Shown here piece after piece: positions 37,031 to 52,030 of a stretch of DNA of 64,000 bases. The stretch spans positions 94,665,187 to 94,729,186 of the forward strand of contig CM066732.1 of assembly GCA_033961575.1 (NCBI GenBank), in the 5' to 3' direction. A program made the position numbers and the translations under genes. A model generated the notes under the pieces. The model was not told the origin of the DNA and made no database searches. It was given only the letters and a program-made list of their open reading frames with translations. The stretch comes from Aselliscus stoliczkanus. Lineage: Eukaryota > Chordata > Mammalia > Chiroptera > Hipposideridae. The stretch's first letter is position 1; each line of letters begins with the position of its first letter.

Positions 37031-39330
37031 TGTTTTTTGCCATGCTATTTACAATAAAGAATAAGGGCAAAAAGCCCAAATGTCTGAAAGTAGGGAAAAA
37101 GTGAGTAGACTGCAGTATATTCATATAAGGATACATTAGAAATAAACATTTTAAATACACTTGTAAGTTAACATATGAAAGTCATAGGTAATTATTTTTA
37201 AAATAATATTACCTAATTACTCACAAATAAGAAACTCTGGTTAATTTTTCCTAAACAAAAGTGGTATAAATACTGTATGACTTAAATGAGAAATAATAAA
37301 GAATCATAAAAAAGTAAAACTATGAAATCACAATGACTGGTTAATAAATTTTAAATCTTTGAATGGGATTCTTTTTTAATGACACTGGAGGGAAAACAGC
37401 ACGTAAGATGAAATTCAACAGAAATGTAAATGCTTCATGCACTAGGCAGTTACAGAAGGAAATTAAATGTAATATGTACTGGATGGTATCATGTTTCTCC
37501 ATCTAGCACATTCTAGATACCTTTGTTATCTGTGGGAAATTTCTAGCTTTTAGGAGCCTTGCCTCTCTGAGACAGAACCTAGAAAATGCTCCTCACCACC
37601 CTTTTTCACAGCTGTGGCTCACGCCAGTAACTGCGAGTCCACAATCAGATGTACCCATTCAATATTGATTTAGATGTGAGTAATTTGAGATCTGATGTGA
37701 AACCCATGTTGCTGGAGAGGGTAGCAGTAGAGGCATCTGGCTTTGGGGGGCTGCCATTAGATGCAAGTGTGAGTTCCCAACATATGAGGAAACTTTAAAA
37801 ACTCTAAGCATCCTAAAAGAGATTCAAGAGAATGTCACATCCACACAATTAAACATGCCATTATAAAGAGCAACCCAAAGCAAGAGTTCTGGGGGATGAA
37901 AGCATCATTTTAGTCATCCTCTAAGTTGCACAGGCATTTGTCAGAGATGAAATGGTAAGGCACTCCGTAAAGAAAAGGGTACACAGGAGTTTCTAAGAAT
38001 ACAGCAAATTTGAGAAATGGCTAGAAATTGACATGGTTTGAGGAAACAGTCGATAGGTCCCCTCCTCAAAGTGTTCCTAAATCCTTCCTGCCACACTTCA
38101 TATCTTCCTCCTCTGAATCTCTGTTCCAACATGAGCCACTGTCTATATAGCTTTACAATATGCCAGATATGTATAAAGTGTCTCTCCCTTGCTGGATAAT
38201 TAGAAAGGACACTCTTTCTCCTCAGAGGACTTGCAGAAAAAAACTCTCAGCAAATACTAGTTTAAAACACAATAATATCTGTAAAAACAACAACAATCTC
38301 AAAACAGGGCTGAATAACTACATAACAGAACATACATGGTTGAAAGCCAACTTACAAAACTGTTCAATGAACTCGTATAGCAAAATGACAAAAAAGATGA
38401 AGATTGTAAGAAAAATGTTATAAAACAGTGAGGAGAGATCCAGGAAGTTCTATACCCATCTGTGGCAGACACTTGTACATTGACTGACTAACCTAACCCC
38501 CTTTTCCAATTTTCTTCTTTCTTGCCTTACTACAAAAACAAGGAAGTGAAATATCAGAATTTCCCAGTCCCACATTCAGCAAAGTATGAAGCGAATGGCA
38601 ATGTGACCCAGCTGGGCCACGGATGTGCCAGTGGACGCCCTGGGGATACCATACCTTCCCAAATGAAAAGGCAAAGCCTCAGAGGAGTGTCTCTTTGTTC
38701 CCTGACCCTTCCGCCCTTCTTTCTGCATGGAAAATGTACACATTTTACCTCAGATACAGCAGCAATCTTGCAAACCTAAAAACAAAACCATACTAAGAAC
38801 GTGAAGTCAGAAGATACACACTGGGTGCTTACCCCTAGATTTCTTGTTACCGAGGAAAAACAAATTCCTTACTTGTTGACACCACTGTTTATAAAGTTTT
38901 CTGTCACTTGCATCCAATCACATTCCCAAGTGATATTCCATTGTATACATAGCCCAAGAGGAGAGAAAAGAGATGATGGAAGAGAAGAAATAATAGAAGA
39001 TAATGTTCTGAACTGAAGAAAAACTTGAACCTTCAGATAAAAAGGGCTTACAAGGTCCCATGTAGAAACAAAAATGTTTTTAAAGACACACATAAGTATG
39101 TTCTGATAAAATCTGGGAACTCAAAAATAAGGAGAAAATCCTACATGCTTCCAGAAAAAAAGAATTTTGCATGTAGAGTTTACTTACCACCATTTGACGC
39201 TACCTTTTGAGACTATCCTTCAAATGCAGGAGAAATAAATACATTTTTGCATATGCAAACCCTTAAAAATTATTTCTTAGGGTAATTTTTCAAAAAATAC
39301 CCAGAAGAATAATTCAAAAATAAACAATGA

Positions 39331-39610
39331 AGGGCTGGCCAAGTGGCTCAGTTGGTTAAGAGCTCACTCAAGAGTGCAAGGCTCTTGGGGCCGGCCAAGT
39401 GGTGCGGTGGTTAAGCGCTGCCTTAGGAAGCCAGCGGCCCCGGTTCGGGTCCCACATATGAGGGCCAGTAACACTGCCCTCAAAAAAAAAAAAAAAAAAT
39501 ATTGCAAGCTCTGTGCAGGGTTGCCCGTTTGATTCCCTGCCCAAGCTGAGCTGCCACTGAGCTGACAACAGGTGGCAAGATGGCTCAGCTAAAAAAAATG
39601 AAATAAAAAT
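39331..39610 (+). mobile_element. tRNA-derived SINE, B type, interrupted
   Basis: The B head 'agggctggccaagtggctca' to 'gagtgcaag' and the B body 'gcaagctctgtgcagggttg' to 'ggcaagatggctcagcta' are separated by an A-short copy. Outer duplication is aataaacaat (39319-39328 and 39611-39620). Confidence 0.88.
39387..39500 (+). mobile_element. tRNA-derived SINE, A-short, nested
   Basis: A complete A-short copy inside the B copy. The duplicated site is tgcaaggctct (39375-39385) against tgcaagctct after the tail, a one-base difference. Confidence 0.92.
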
Positions 39611-40775
39611 AATAAACAATAAGTTAAGCCTAAATACATAGTTAATTATGTGGCTAAAAATTTGTTTACTGTTAAGAAACAGTAACCAAAATACAAGAAG
39701 CATACTATTTTTAAAGGTAAAAACTTATAATATTCTGGAACTAAAATTCCAGATAATTTCAATACATTCTGTAGAAGAGGAAATGGGAGAAAAAGAAAAT
39801 AAAAGCATACCAAAGATCTTGTCTTGTTAAAATATAATTAATTATTGATGTTGAAAGGAAAATATAGATTTTAATGTCTTTTAAGAACTTAAGGGTTAAC
39901 AGCACCGGATCAGAAAAAAGATACTGAGTTTTCAGAGGATCAGGAGGTAAAGTTACAAAAACAAAAAATATATATAATAAATGAAATATAAAATAGGATG
40001 TCAGGAAAAGGTCCAAAAATTATCAGTGATGATCAAAATATGAACAAATTAAATATCCTCATTAAAAGATAAAGAATAAGGAAATAATAAAGATAAAGAA
40101 ACAATTAAAGATAAAGACACAACAGCAACAACAAAAATCCACTATACGGTATTTATAAAAGATCTATCTAAAACTAAATGATAGCGAAGAGTTTAAAAGA
40201 GATAAGAGATAAGTACTAACAAAAACAACATGTGAAAGACAATATTGATAACACAGATGCATTGTTAAGGCATTCCTAGAATGTATAAGGAAGAGCTATC
40301 ATGCCATAGTTTGGTACCCAGAGGATCGGTGGGCGGCAGCTTGTCCAACTTAATAATTAACAACAAAACCAGGAATGAGACCCAGGTCCCTTAATTCTTA
40401 CCGTTACCTTAGATTTTATTAATAAGATAAGCAAATTACCCTGGATGCTAAAGTAAAATATCTCAGAATTATGTGGGCATTTAGCGGGCTGTCTTACCTA
40501 CTCCGTGCCCCTGCTTCGCAGAACACACGGGATGTAAGCGGCCTGGCTCTCCTCTGGACCTCCCTGGGAAATCTCACCAGCCCCAGGTGCAGCAACACCT
40601 TCGTCCATTCCTTGACACAGCCCCCACTCAGCCTTCACCATCTCAGAAAAGATTACTAAGAGGTTGCAGTCTGGGCTGTTCTGTAGATTTGCTTTGGTTT
40701 GGGGTAAGGGAGGAGGGTAGAGATTTTGTTTGCCCACATAGAATTTTGTTTCATGGAATCAGTTGTCAACATTTA

Positions 40776-40936
40776 TTTATTTTTATTTGTTTCAGGTGTA
40801 CAAAACAATGTAATAGTTAGACATTTACACCCCTCACAAAGTGATAACACCCTCTCTGACATCATATATAGCTGTTATAATTCCATTGACTCTATTCCCT
40901 GTGCTGTATGCTGTACTCCACACCCCTTAACTACTA

Positions 40937-40996
<60 letters not shown>

Positions 40997-41049
40997 TAAA
41001 ATTACAGTTGACATTCAGTATGCTTCAGCTTCAGGTGTACACTGCAGTG
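40776..41049 (-). mobile_element. 5'-truncated L1 3'UTR
   Basis: Reversed L1 3' end ('gtttcaggtgtacaaaacaa' ... 'tgacatcatatatagctgtt' ... 'acaattgacattcagtatg'-like). A perfect 14-bp duplication, gttgtcaacattta, lies at 40762-40775 and 41050-41063. It contains an expanded (TA)n. Confidence 0.9.
40938..40991. repeat. (TA)n microsatellite
   Basis: About 26 uninterrupted TA units inside the reversed L1 3'UTR, at the position where the related copy near 52190 has only a few. It is likely to vary in length between individuals. Confidence 0.9.
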
Positions 41050-41765
41050 GTTGTCAACATTTAAAAAGAAGGATTTTGCCATAAAAATCTGAATTTCTAG
41101 CATCTCTTGACAAATTGGAGGATCCAGGCAGCACTGGGCTGGGGTACCACACAACAGCCAATAGCTGATGCTGAGTCTTGGCTCCCGTGGATGGGCAAGC
41201 CACAGGTATCGCTGTGCATGCACTGCTTTTGTCCCTAGAGCAAAAAGTACCCTCTGAACCTATCCATCTCCAGCTGGGTTCCCTGAATGCAGAACCTGAG
41301 ACAGGGATTCTTGTTCAAGTGACTTATTGGGGGAAGGAGGGTCTTTTCAGGAAAAGGGGTGTGAGAAGCAGGCTAGGCCAAGGGAAGAAAGCCAGGCAAG
41401 GATGTGGACTCAGCGGAAGACTAGTTGATCCCTGGGGGAGCTCTGGTGGACAAGCTGCACCACAGAACTGGTCCAATCCTGAGTGAGAGGGCAGGGATGG
41501 GGAGGGTGAGCGGTCATGGGATGTTCGGCTTCCATTTAGCCCATGGCGATTCTCCAGGGCAGGAGGCAGCTGTGCACCCTTGGCATAGGGAAGGGGATGT
41601 ATGCACAGAAAGGTGCCAGGTAAAAGGGAACTGGGCAGGGGGTCAGCAGCATTCCCGTATCACGTCTCTATTAAACAAGGGCGAATAGAAACTAGATGAC
41701 AGGGTAAGAGCTTCAAGGAACACACAAGAACATATATCTTTGTAGAGGTATAAAATATGGCTATA

Positions 41766-41944
41766 GGGGTGGCGGGTTAGCTTAGCTGGTTAGAGCACAG
41801 GTTCACAACACCAAGGTTGCCGGTTCGATCCGCGCATGGGCCACTGAGCTGCGCCCTCCACAACTAGATTGAAACAACTATTTGACCAGGAGCTGATGGG
41901 TCCTGGAAAAACACACTGTTTCCCAAATTAAAAAAATAAAAACA
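41766..41944 (+). mobile_element. Rhin-1-like SINE (C type, single module)
   Basis: One tRNA-like head ('ttagcttagctggttagagc', B box 'gccggttcgatccgcgcatg') then 'gcgccctccacaactagatt', 'ggagctgatgggtcctggaa' and an A-rich end. Approximate duplication: taaaatatggctata (41751-41765) and taaatatactgctata (41945-41960). Confidence 0.85.
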
Positions 41945-42530
41945 TAAATATACTGCTATAAGTTTGGTATGCAAACAAGTGAATATCCTGAGCCACTGCA
42001 CTCCTTCTGTGGCCTGCTATGGCTCTGTAAATACCCAAACTGGCACCTTGGATTATATGCTGTTCCCCTGCTTCGGCTCAGTCTGTGCTTCCCCCAGACT
42101 CTGCAGAGAAATGAATGCTCAAGGTTAACTGGGCAGGAGCAGGCAATGTTGTTTAGGATTACTGAAGTCTACACAGAAATATCAGACAACCAGTTTAGGA
42201 CAATAAGAAACGTCCAAAACAAAAGGATACAGAGAAAAATTATATGCCATGAGTGCCGAAGCCTATTACATTACTGGCAGAGATTATTATTGTGATAACC
42301 AATGTGTAGTCACTCTTATAATGACATAAAACAATCTTTTGGGAGTCACTAATGAAACAGCCAAAAATAAATTTGGAAATTGCAATAAAAACAACTTTGT
42401 AAAACAGGATTTTTTTTAAAGTCAAAGAATATTGTCTCATAATTTGAACAATTATTGTAATTTTAGGCTAATAGGTCAATAACATAATACTAAAGTAAAA
42501 ATTAAGAAGCGTAGAGGTAATTGATGATCA

Positions 42531-44283
<1,753 letters not shown>

Positions 44284-44450
44284 TTAAAAGTTCAAATTTT
44301 TTTCATAATTACAATTGTTCATTATGCTAAAATTTTACCTTAAGCATACATTAAAATATATAAGAAATAAAACACACATAGAAGAACTTCTAAATTCCAG
44401 ATCCAGAAACCTAATGTATAGAGAGATTTATTCTTAAAATAAATCTACAC

Positions 44451-44570
44451 GGGCCGGCGGAGTGGCACGGTGGTTAAGCACTGGCTTGGGAAGCCAGTGG
44501 CCCCGGTTCGGGTCCCACATATGAGGGCCAGTGACACTGCCCTCAAAAAAAAAAAATTAATAATAATAAT
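44451..44570 (+). mobile_element. tRNA-derived SINE, A-short
   Basis: 'gggccggcggagtggcacgg' to 'gacactgccctc' with a tail grading into (AAT)n. Probable duplication aata(a/t)atctaca lies at 44438-44449 and 44577-44588. It sits 175 bp from the acceptor side of the exon at 44276. Confidence 0.87.
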
Positions 44571-44855
44571 AATTATAATATATCTACATAATTTGCAAAG
44601 TTTGCAAAAAAACTTTTGTTATTCATTATCGTGTTTCAAACTTCTTGTTTTTTATTCCTTTGGAATCATGGGAAATACGAAAAGAACTGCAAGTGATAAA
44701 TGTGAAGGAGAAATCTCTGATGTTACAATAATTTTAAAATATATTTTATTGTAGTCTTTATATGAAACAAAACTTTCCCTAAAGACTAGAGTCATTTCCT
44801 GCTCTTCTATTAATTTGCCATCACCCTCTCTGTACAATAAACTTTTTGTTCATAC

Positions 44856-44918
44856 CTGTCTTTGGTCTGGGCACAAGTTTGTCAGTTTTCTCAACTTTGA
44901 AAGGAGGCTTAAATCAAC
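44856..44918 (-). other. Candidate cryptic exon in FSIP1 intron
   Basis: On the minus strand a pyrimidine-rich tract (tttttcttatccttgttttg) leads to 'gcactcag', then 63 nt, then the donor GTATGA. The exon-like segment contains 'aaactgacaaacttgtgccc', possibly MIR-derived. Joined to the 50454 exon (phase 1) the second codon is TGA, so inclusion would truncate FSIP1. It is a splice-site pattern only, with no evidence of use. Confidence 0.3.
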
Positions 44919-45728
44919 CTGAGTGCTCAAAACAAGGATAAGAAAAATATTTGTGGACTCTTATTCCCTTTATTAAATATCTTGTTTTCACTGTAGTCAT
45001 ACTTAAAGCATTTAAAACAAGATCATATGAATCCCTCATTAAAGCTCTAAAAATATGCATAAAGAAGAGTCTTCTAAAAATCACAAATGGAGTCCATCCT
45101 ACAAAACAGGATAAATCACCACGTTAAAGTCCAAAAGGCAAAAACACAAGCCAGTAGCTTAATCTAGACAAGGTTTACTTAAAAGTTATCTTTGTTTTAT
45201 AAGAGAAGTTACCTCAATGGAAAGCATTAAAGGAGCTGGTCAATTGGTGTATTTATAGCTAATTATCCGAGATTCAATAATGTAATAATTGCAGAATAAA
45301 TTTTGACAACAATAACTGGAAAGAACCAGGAAAAGAGTAAGATCTCCAGATTCAAATTTTTTTCAAACAAAAATAAAAGTGAGTAAAACAAGTTTTACTC
45401 AAATTTAAGTTACAAGTTTCTAGACAAATAAATCTGTGCTTCATAATTGGGGTTTTATTTTCTAACCAATAACATAATTTTTTAATCAATTACCAACAGT
45501 TAAAGTATGAGTTACTTTTTTTGGTAAGTGGGCTCCTTAGATATAAAATATATAAATTTTTCCCAGAATCCAAGTTGTATATAGTCTTTTTAATTGAAAT
45601 ATGAGGTTTATTCATTCAGTTGAAGTTTCGTACATGTATGCTCTTAAACAATACAACATTCAAATAACTCAAATTAAGTGCATCTATGTCTACATTTGTA
45701 ATAGTTTCTTTAAAATATACTTTCAATA

Positions 45729-48700
45729 GCGATACTTATATCAGATAAAATGGACTTTAAATTGAAGAATATAACAAAGGACAAAGAAGGACACTTCATA
45801 GTAATGAAGGGATCGATCCAACAAGAGGACATAACTCTAGTAAACATCTATGCACCTAACATAGGAGCCCCTAAATATATAAAACAGATATTGTCAGACA
45901 TAAAGACAGAGATCAACAGTAACACTATCATAGTAGGGGACTTCAACACCCCGCTGTCACTAATGGACAGATCCTCCAGACAGAAAATCAATGTGGAAAC
46001 AGCGACCTTAAATGACACATTAGACCAGCTGGATTTAACAGACATTTTCAGAGCATTTCATCCCAAAGCTACAGAATATACGTTCTTTTCAAGTGCACAT
46101 GGAACATTTTCTAAGATAGACCACATGTTAGGCCACAAAACAAGTCTCAATAAATTTAAGAAGATTGAAATCATTTCAACTGTATTCTCTGACCACAATG
46201 CTATGAAACTAGAAATCAATTATAAGAAGAAATCCGGGAAGCTGACAAATAAATGGAGGCTAAACAATATGCTATTAAATAGTGAGTGGGTCACAAATGA
46301 GATCAAGGAGGAAATCAAAAGATACCTCGAGACAAACGAAAATGAAAACACCACGACCCAAAATCTCTGGGATGCTGCAAAAGCAGTCCTAAGAGGGAAG
46401 TTTATAGCAGTGCAGGCCTACCTAAAGAAGGAAGAAAAATCTCAAATCAACAGGTTATCCTTACACCTAAGGGAACTGGAAAAAGAACAGCAAAAGAGGC
46501 CCAAGGGGAGTACAAGAAAGGAGATAATAAAGACCAGAGCAGAAATAAACAATATAGAGAACAGAAAAACAATTCAAATGATCAATGAAACCAAGAGCTG
46601 GTTTCTTGAGAAGATAAACAAAATTGACAAACCTCTAGCCAGGCTCATCAAAAAAAAAAAAAGAGAGAGGACTCAAATTAGCAAAATCAGGAAGGAAAGA
46701 GGGGAAATGACTACAGACATCACAGAAATACAAAAAATTCTAAGAAATTACTATGAGCAACTATATGCCAACAAATTTGACAATCTGGATGAAATGGATA
46801 ATTTTCTAGAAGCATACAACCTTCCAAAGCTAACGCAAGAAGAAACAGAAAATCTAAATACCCTGATTACTACCAAGGAAATTGAATCAGTAATTGACAA
46901 GCTCCCAAAAAACAAAAGCCCTGGACCAGACGGCTTCACAAGTGAATTTTATCAAACATTCAAAAAGAACTATCACCTATTCTTCTCAAACTATTCCAAA
47001 AATCCAGAAGGAGGGAAGGCTCCCAAACTCTTTTTATGAAGCCTCTATCACCCTGATTCCAAAACCAGATAAAGACATCACAAAAAAGGAAAACTACAGG
47101 CCAATCTCCCTGATGAATATAGATGCAAAAATTCTCAATAAAATATTAGCAAACAGAATTCAGCAATATATTAAGAAGATCATACATCATGATCAAGTGG
47201 GATTCATCCCTAGTGCGCAAGGCTGGTTCAACATCTGTAAATCAATTAATGTGATACACCACATCAACAAAATGAAGGATAAAGATCACATGGTCATTTC
47301 AATAGATGCAGAAAAAGCATTTGACAAAATCCAACAGCCATTTATGTTAAAAACCCTTAGCAAAGTGGGAATACAGGGATCATATCTCAACATAATAAAA
47401 GCCATATATGATAAACCTACAGCTAACATCATACTCAATGGGGAAAAGCTAAAACCATTCCCCTTAAGATCAGGAACAAGACAAGGCTGTCCACTTTCTC
47501 CTCTTTTATTCAACATAGTGCTGGAAGTTCTAGCCACAGCAATCAGACAACAAAAAGAAATAAAAGGCATCCAAATTGGCAAGGAAGAAGTAAAATTGTC
47601 ATTATATGCAGATGACATGATACTGTATATAGAGAACCCCAAAGACTCCATCAAAAAACTATTGGAACTGATAGACGAATTCAGTAAAGTAGCAGGATAT
47701 AAAATCAATGTTCAGAAATCGGTGGCATTTGCATATACCAATAATAAACTAATGGAAAGAGAAATTAAGAAAACTGTCCCATTTACAATTGCGTCAAGAA
47801 CTATAAAATACCTAGGAATAAATTTAACCAAAGAAGTGAAAGATCTGTACGCAGAAAATTATAAGACACTGAAGAAAGAAATCATAGAAGATACAAATAA
47901 ATGGAAACACCTACCATGCTCATGGATAGGAAGAATTAATATAGTTAAAATGTCCATACTGCCTAAAGCAATATATAGATTCAATGCAATTCCTATCAAA
48001 CTACCAAGGGCATTTTTCACAGAAATAGAAAATATAATCCTAAAGTTTATATGGAATCATAAAAGACCCAGAATAGCCTCGGCAATTCTGAGGAATAAAA
48101 ACAAAGTCGGGGGGATCACGCTACCAGACATCAAAACCTACTACAAGGCCACAGTAATCAAGACAGTTTGGTATTGGCATAAAAACAGGCACATCGATCA
48201 GTGGAACAGAACAGAGAGCCCAGAAATAAATCCAAGCATTTACGGACAGTTAATCTATGACAAGGGAAGCAAGAATTTACACTGGAGTAAAGATAGTCTA
48301 TTCAATAAATGGTGCTGGGAAAATTGGACTGACACATGCAAAAAAATGAAACTGGATCATCTCCTTACGCCTTATACAAGAACAAATTCAAAATGGATTA
48401 AAGACTTAAATGTAAGACCTGAAACCATAAAAATCCTAAATGAAAATATAGGGAGTACATTTGCAGACATTACCCGGAGCAATACTTTTACTGATACATT
48501 CCTACGGGCAAAAGAAGTAAAAGAAAAAATGAACATATGGAATTATATCAGACTTAAAAGTTTTTTCACAACAAAGGAAACCATTAATAAAACAAAAAGG
48601 AAGCCTACTGAATGGGAGAATATATTTGCCAACGATATATCTGATAAGGGGTTAATATCCAAAATTTATAAAACACTCATGAAACTCAACACCAAAACAA

Positions 48701-49863
48701 ACAACCCAATTAAAAAATGGGCAGAAGATATGAAGAGACATTTCTCTAAAGAGGACATACAGATGGCCAACAGGCATATGAAAAAAAGTTCAACCTCACT
48801 GGTCATTAGGGAAATGCAAATAAAAACCACCATGAGATACCACCTCACTCCAGTCAGAATGGCTATCATCAACAAATCAACAAACAACAAGTGCTGGCGG
48901 GGCTGTGGGGAAAAGGGGACCCTGCTGCACTGTTGGTGGGACTGCAGATTGGTGCAGCCACTATGGAAGTCAGTATGGAGGTATCTCAAAGAACTGGAAA
49001 TAGAGCTACCTTTTGACTCAGCAATTCCACTCCTAGGTATTTATCCTGAAAAAACCAAGACACTTATTCAAAAAAAGTTATGCACCCCGATGTTCATAGC
49101 AGCACAATTTACAATAGCTAAGACCTGGAAACAACCAAAATGCCCGTCAGTAGATGACTGGATTAAGAAACTGTGGTATATTTATACAATGGAGTATTAC
49201 TCCGCTATAAAGAAGAATGAAATCGTGCCATTTGCAATGATATGGATGGACCTAGAGACTATAATGTTGAGTGAAATAAGTCAGTCAGAGAAGGACAAAT
49301 ACCATATGATCTCACTCATATGTGGAATCTGAAAAACTGTATGAATGAGCAAAGTAAACAGAAACTGTCTCATAGATATAGAGGAAAAATCAGGGTTGCT
49401 AATTTGGAGAGGAATGGGGATGAGGGAGAAGGGGAAGGGATTAGACAACAAAAATAGGCAACTACAATATTGCTACTGGGATAGGAAAAACAGTTTGGGG
49501 AATATAATTAATAATGTTGTAAATATTCTGTGGAATGTCAGATGATCATAGGTCTTGTTAGGGAGACCATTTCATGGATGGAGTAGAGGTTTGATCACTG
49601 CACTGTATTACTAAAGTGGAGGTGGTATACCTACTGTAATTGAATATATATAGATAGTCATGGGATGTGGATTATACTGTGGAAGAGAGTCAGAGGAAGA
49701 GTAATAGATATATATGATATGGGGGACTGTGGGGGGGCGTATTGGGGGTGGGGGTTTGTCACTTTGAGGGGTAAAATGTATAACTATTGCACTGTGTTGT
49801 ACACCTGAAACTAATTTAAAAAAAAATAAAATAAAAAAATAATAAAAAATAAAAATAAAAATA
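45729..49863 (+). mobile_element. 5'-truncated L1, recent insertion
   Basis: A perfect 17-bp target duplication, AAAATATACTTTCAATA, lies at 45712-45728 and 49864-49880. The insert begins inside the endonuclease part of ORF2, contains the rest of ORF2, a ~485-bp 3'UTR (49333-49818) with a G-rich block at 49721-49756, and an A-rich (AAAAT)n tail. The perfect duplication and nearly intact frame mean a young copy. It is antisense to FSIP1, the orientation most often kept in introns. Confidence 0.95.
45750..49332 (+). pseudogene. L1 ORF2 (endonuclease/reverse transcriptase), truncated and frameshifted
   Basis: ORF2p nicks target DNA and reverse-transcribes L1 RNA. Seen here: the C-terminal endonuclease part ([17 protein letters not shown]), the RT domain (SPGPDGF near 46918, [23 protein letters not shown] at 47605-47616), and the C-terminal Cys/His motif ([18 protein letters not shown] near 48890-48945), ending at the normal ORF2 stop. 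The first ~100 residues, with the first endonuclease catalytic residues, are missing. Two single-base losses break the frame, one near 46966 (AAAAAG run) and one in the A-run at 46998-47002. Upstream reads 429 codons in one frame; downstream runs open for over 750 codons in another. The catalytic YADD is kept. Confidence 0.93.
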
Positions 49864-50436
49864 AAAATATACTTTCAATAAATTGTAGGAGAAACACCAG
49901 ATCATATGGTCAGAATTGTCTCATTAGAAATGTCCTCTTCTCTCCATCCTGGTGGTGATCCATGGCAGAAGCTACCATGTTTCTTTAGTGACCCCAATCC
50001 TTGCTGGGTTGGACGAATTGGTTAGACTGGGTAGGCACCTAACCCACGCTGGATTAGTTGGTCTCTTCTCTAAGATTTTGGAAGAGTCTCCTTCTCAATG
50101 ACTACCACAGAATATGTTCTTGGGAATAAAAGAAGCTGTCTACCACCAGCATTCTTTCCATAAATTTTCTTTTTTCCTTAAGCTACATTTCCATTACCTA
50201 TAGCCCTCTTTTCTTTAGGTCTTTATTATATAGAATTTCAAACATCCCTAAGTATAAAGAATGGTATAATGAACCCTCAACAACTAACTTCAACAATGAT
50301 TAACTCATGACCAATCTTGTTTCACCTAGAGCCTCGCCTACTTCCACCCACTTCTGGGTTAAATCACATCAAATGGTTTCACCTGTGAATATTTCTGTAT
50401 ACAGCTAGTATTTTCTTGTGATGTTATATAAAATCA

Positions 50437-50577
<141 letters not shown>

Positions 50578-50709
50578 TCAAAACACACAAAATAAATAAG
50601 GAATTGGCTACATGAATAGTTGTTTAAACAAAAAGATAAGAACTAATATTCTCTGCAGTATTCTTAAATCCCCTCCATACACACATTTCTTAAGAAAATG
50701 TCACTTCTA

Positions 50710-51131
50710 GGGCCGGCCGAGTGGCGCATTGGTTGAGCGCTGGTTTTGGGATGCCAGCGGCCCCGGTTCGGATCCCACGTGAGGGCCAGTGACACTGCCC
50801 TCTATGGCTGGCGACAGCTCCACCTGGAGCTGGGCTGTGCGAGCCCCAGTGATGGTGTGGGCTGCCATGGGCTTATAGTGGGTGGCCCGCAGCCAGCGTG
50901 AGCGGCTGGCGGCCAAGAGTGAGCTGCCAGTAGCCGCGGTGAGCGACATCCGGAGGCCGGCGACCGATCTGCCTCGTCCGGGAGGAGCGCAATGACGATA
51001 CCAACAGTGAGGCAACGTCCTCCGCGGCTGGGCTGAGGAGCAGAGGGACAGCGACTTGTCTGTTCCCCTTCCCCGGTTTCCCAACGCTGTTCCCCTCCGC
51101 CAATTCCCCAATAAAATCTTTAAAAAAAAAA
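50710..51131 (+). mobile_element. tRNA-derived SINE, A-long
   Basis: Complete long copy, CpG-rich and therefore little decayed. Duplication aaaatgtcacttcta (50695-50709) against aaaatgtcacttcca (51132-51146), one mismatch. The 156-codon minus frame over it is spurious. Confidence 0.92.
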
Positions 51132-52030
51132 AAAATGTCACTTCCAGGTAGAGATAATCATCTCTTACACGAGCCACTGAAATAAATAGCAGAAATCAAG
51201 ATAGTCACACAGCATTTCCCTAGAACTTCTGTGCACAGAAGGATGTACAAGGGTGTGCTAATATATCCAAAGTCCAACATTCATAATATAGCGATTGTGC
51301 ATACTGAGTAACTTTAATTATGTTTTTCTTTTTTATTTTAGATCCCCAAGGTGAAGATTTCAAATATATGGTTAGTCATTAATATAAAAGAATGTGTTTG
51401 AAAGAGAAACCTCAGGAGATTCTTAACAGTTAGATTTCTTCTTTTGTGATCTATTCTCTTGGGCTAATCCCATAAAGAAATTAGGAAATCGTGTTTCTCA
51501 ACTCTTTGTTTTAATGTAATTTATTGTATATTCTCCTATTAGTTGACACTATATATTTGCAAGAAACTGCTAAGATAAATAAGTAGCCTTTTTTAAGTCT
51601 CTCTCTATGCCTTAACATGGGAGAATACGCCAGGTTGCGGCACAAAAATGGTTTTGCTTCAGAAAACATGACAAGTTTTAAAGATATGACAGAAACCACC
51701 ACTGATCTCTGAAACAAACCTCGTCCAAGCATCCCTCTGAGATGACACAGGCAAAGGATGAGGCAGGCAGCAGATACTTTCACCCAACTCACAAACCACC
51801 AAATTTAAAACATACAACTTGAGGTACTAAAAACAAAGATAGCAATTCCAATTCCCTAAATTGGAACTAATAATAACACAGCATCATTGGGATTAATCCT
51901 TGTACAATCTTCGAGGAGTTAATCTAGCAAATTAGTGGTGTAGACCTTGACTAGGAAAGCAGTAAGCTATTCAAAAGACAAAAACATTTAAAGTTCTTAC
52001 CAAACTTTAATTTTTTGCAACCACTATTAT

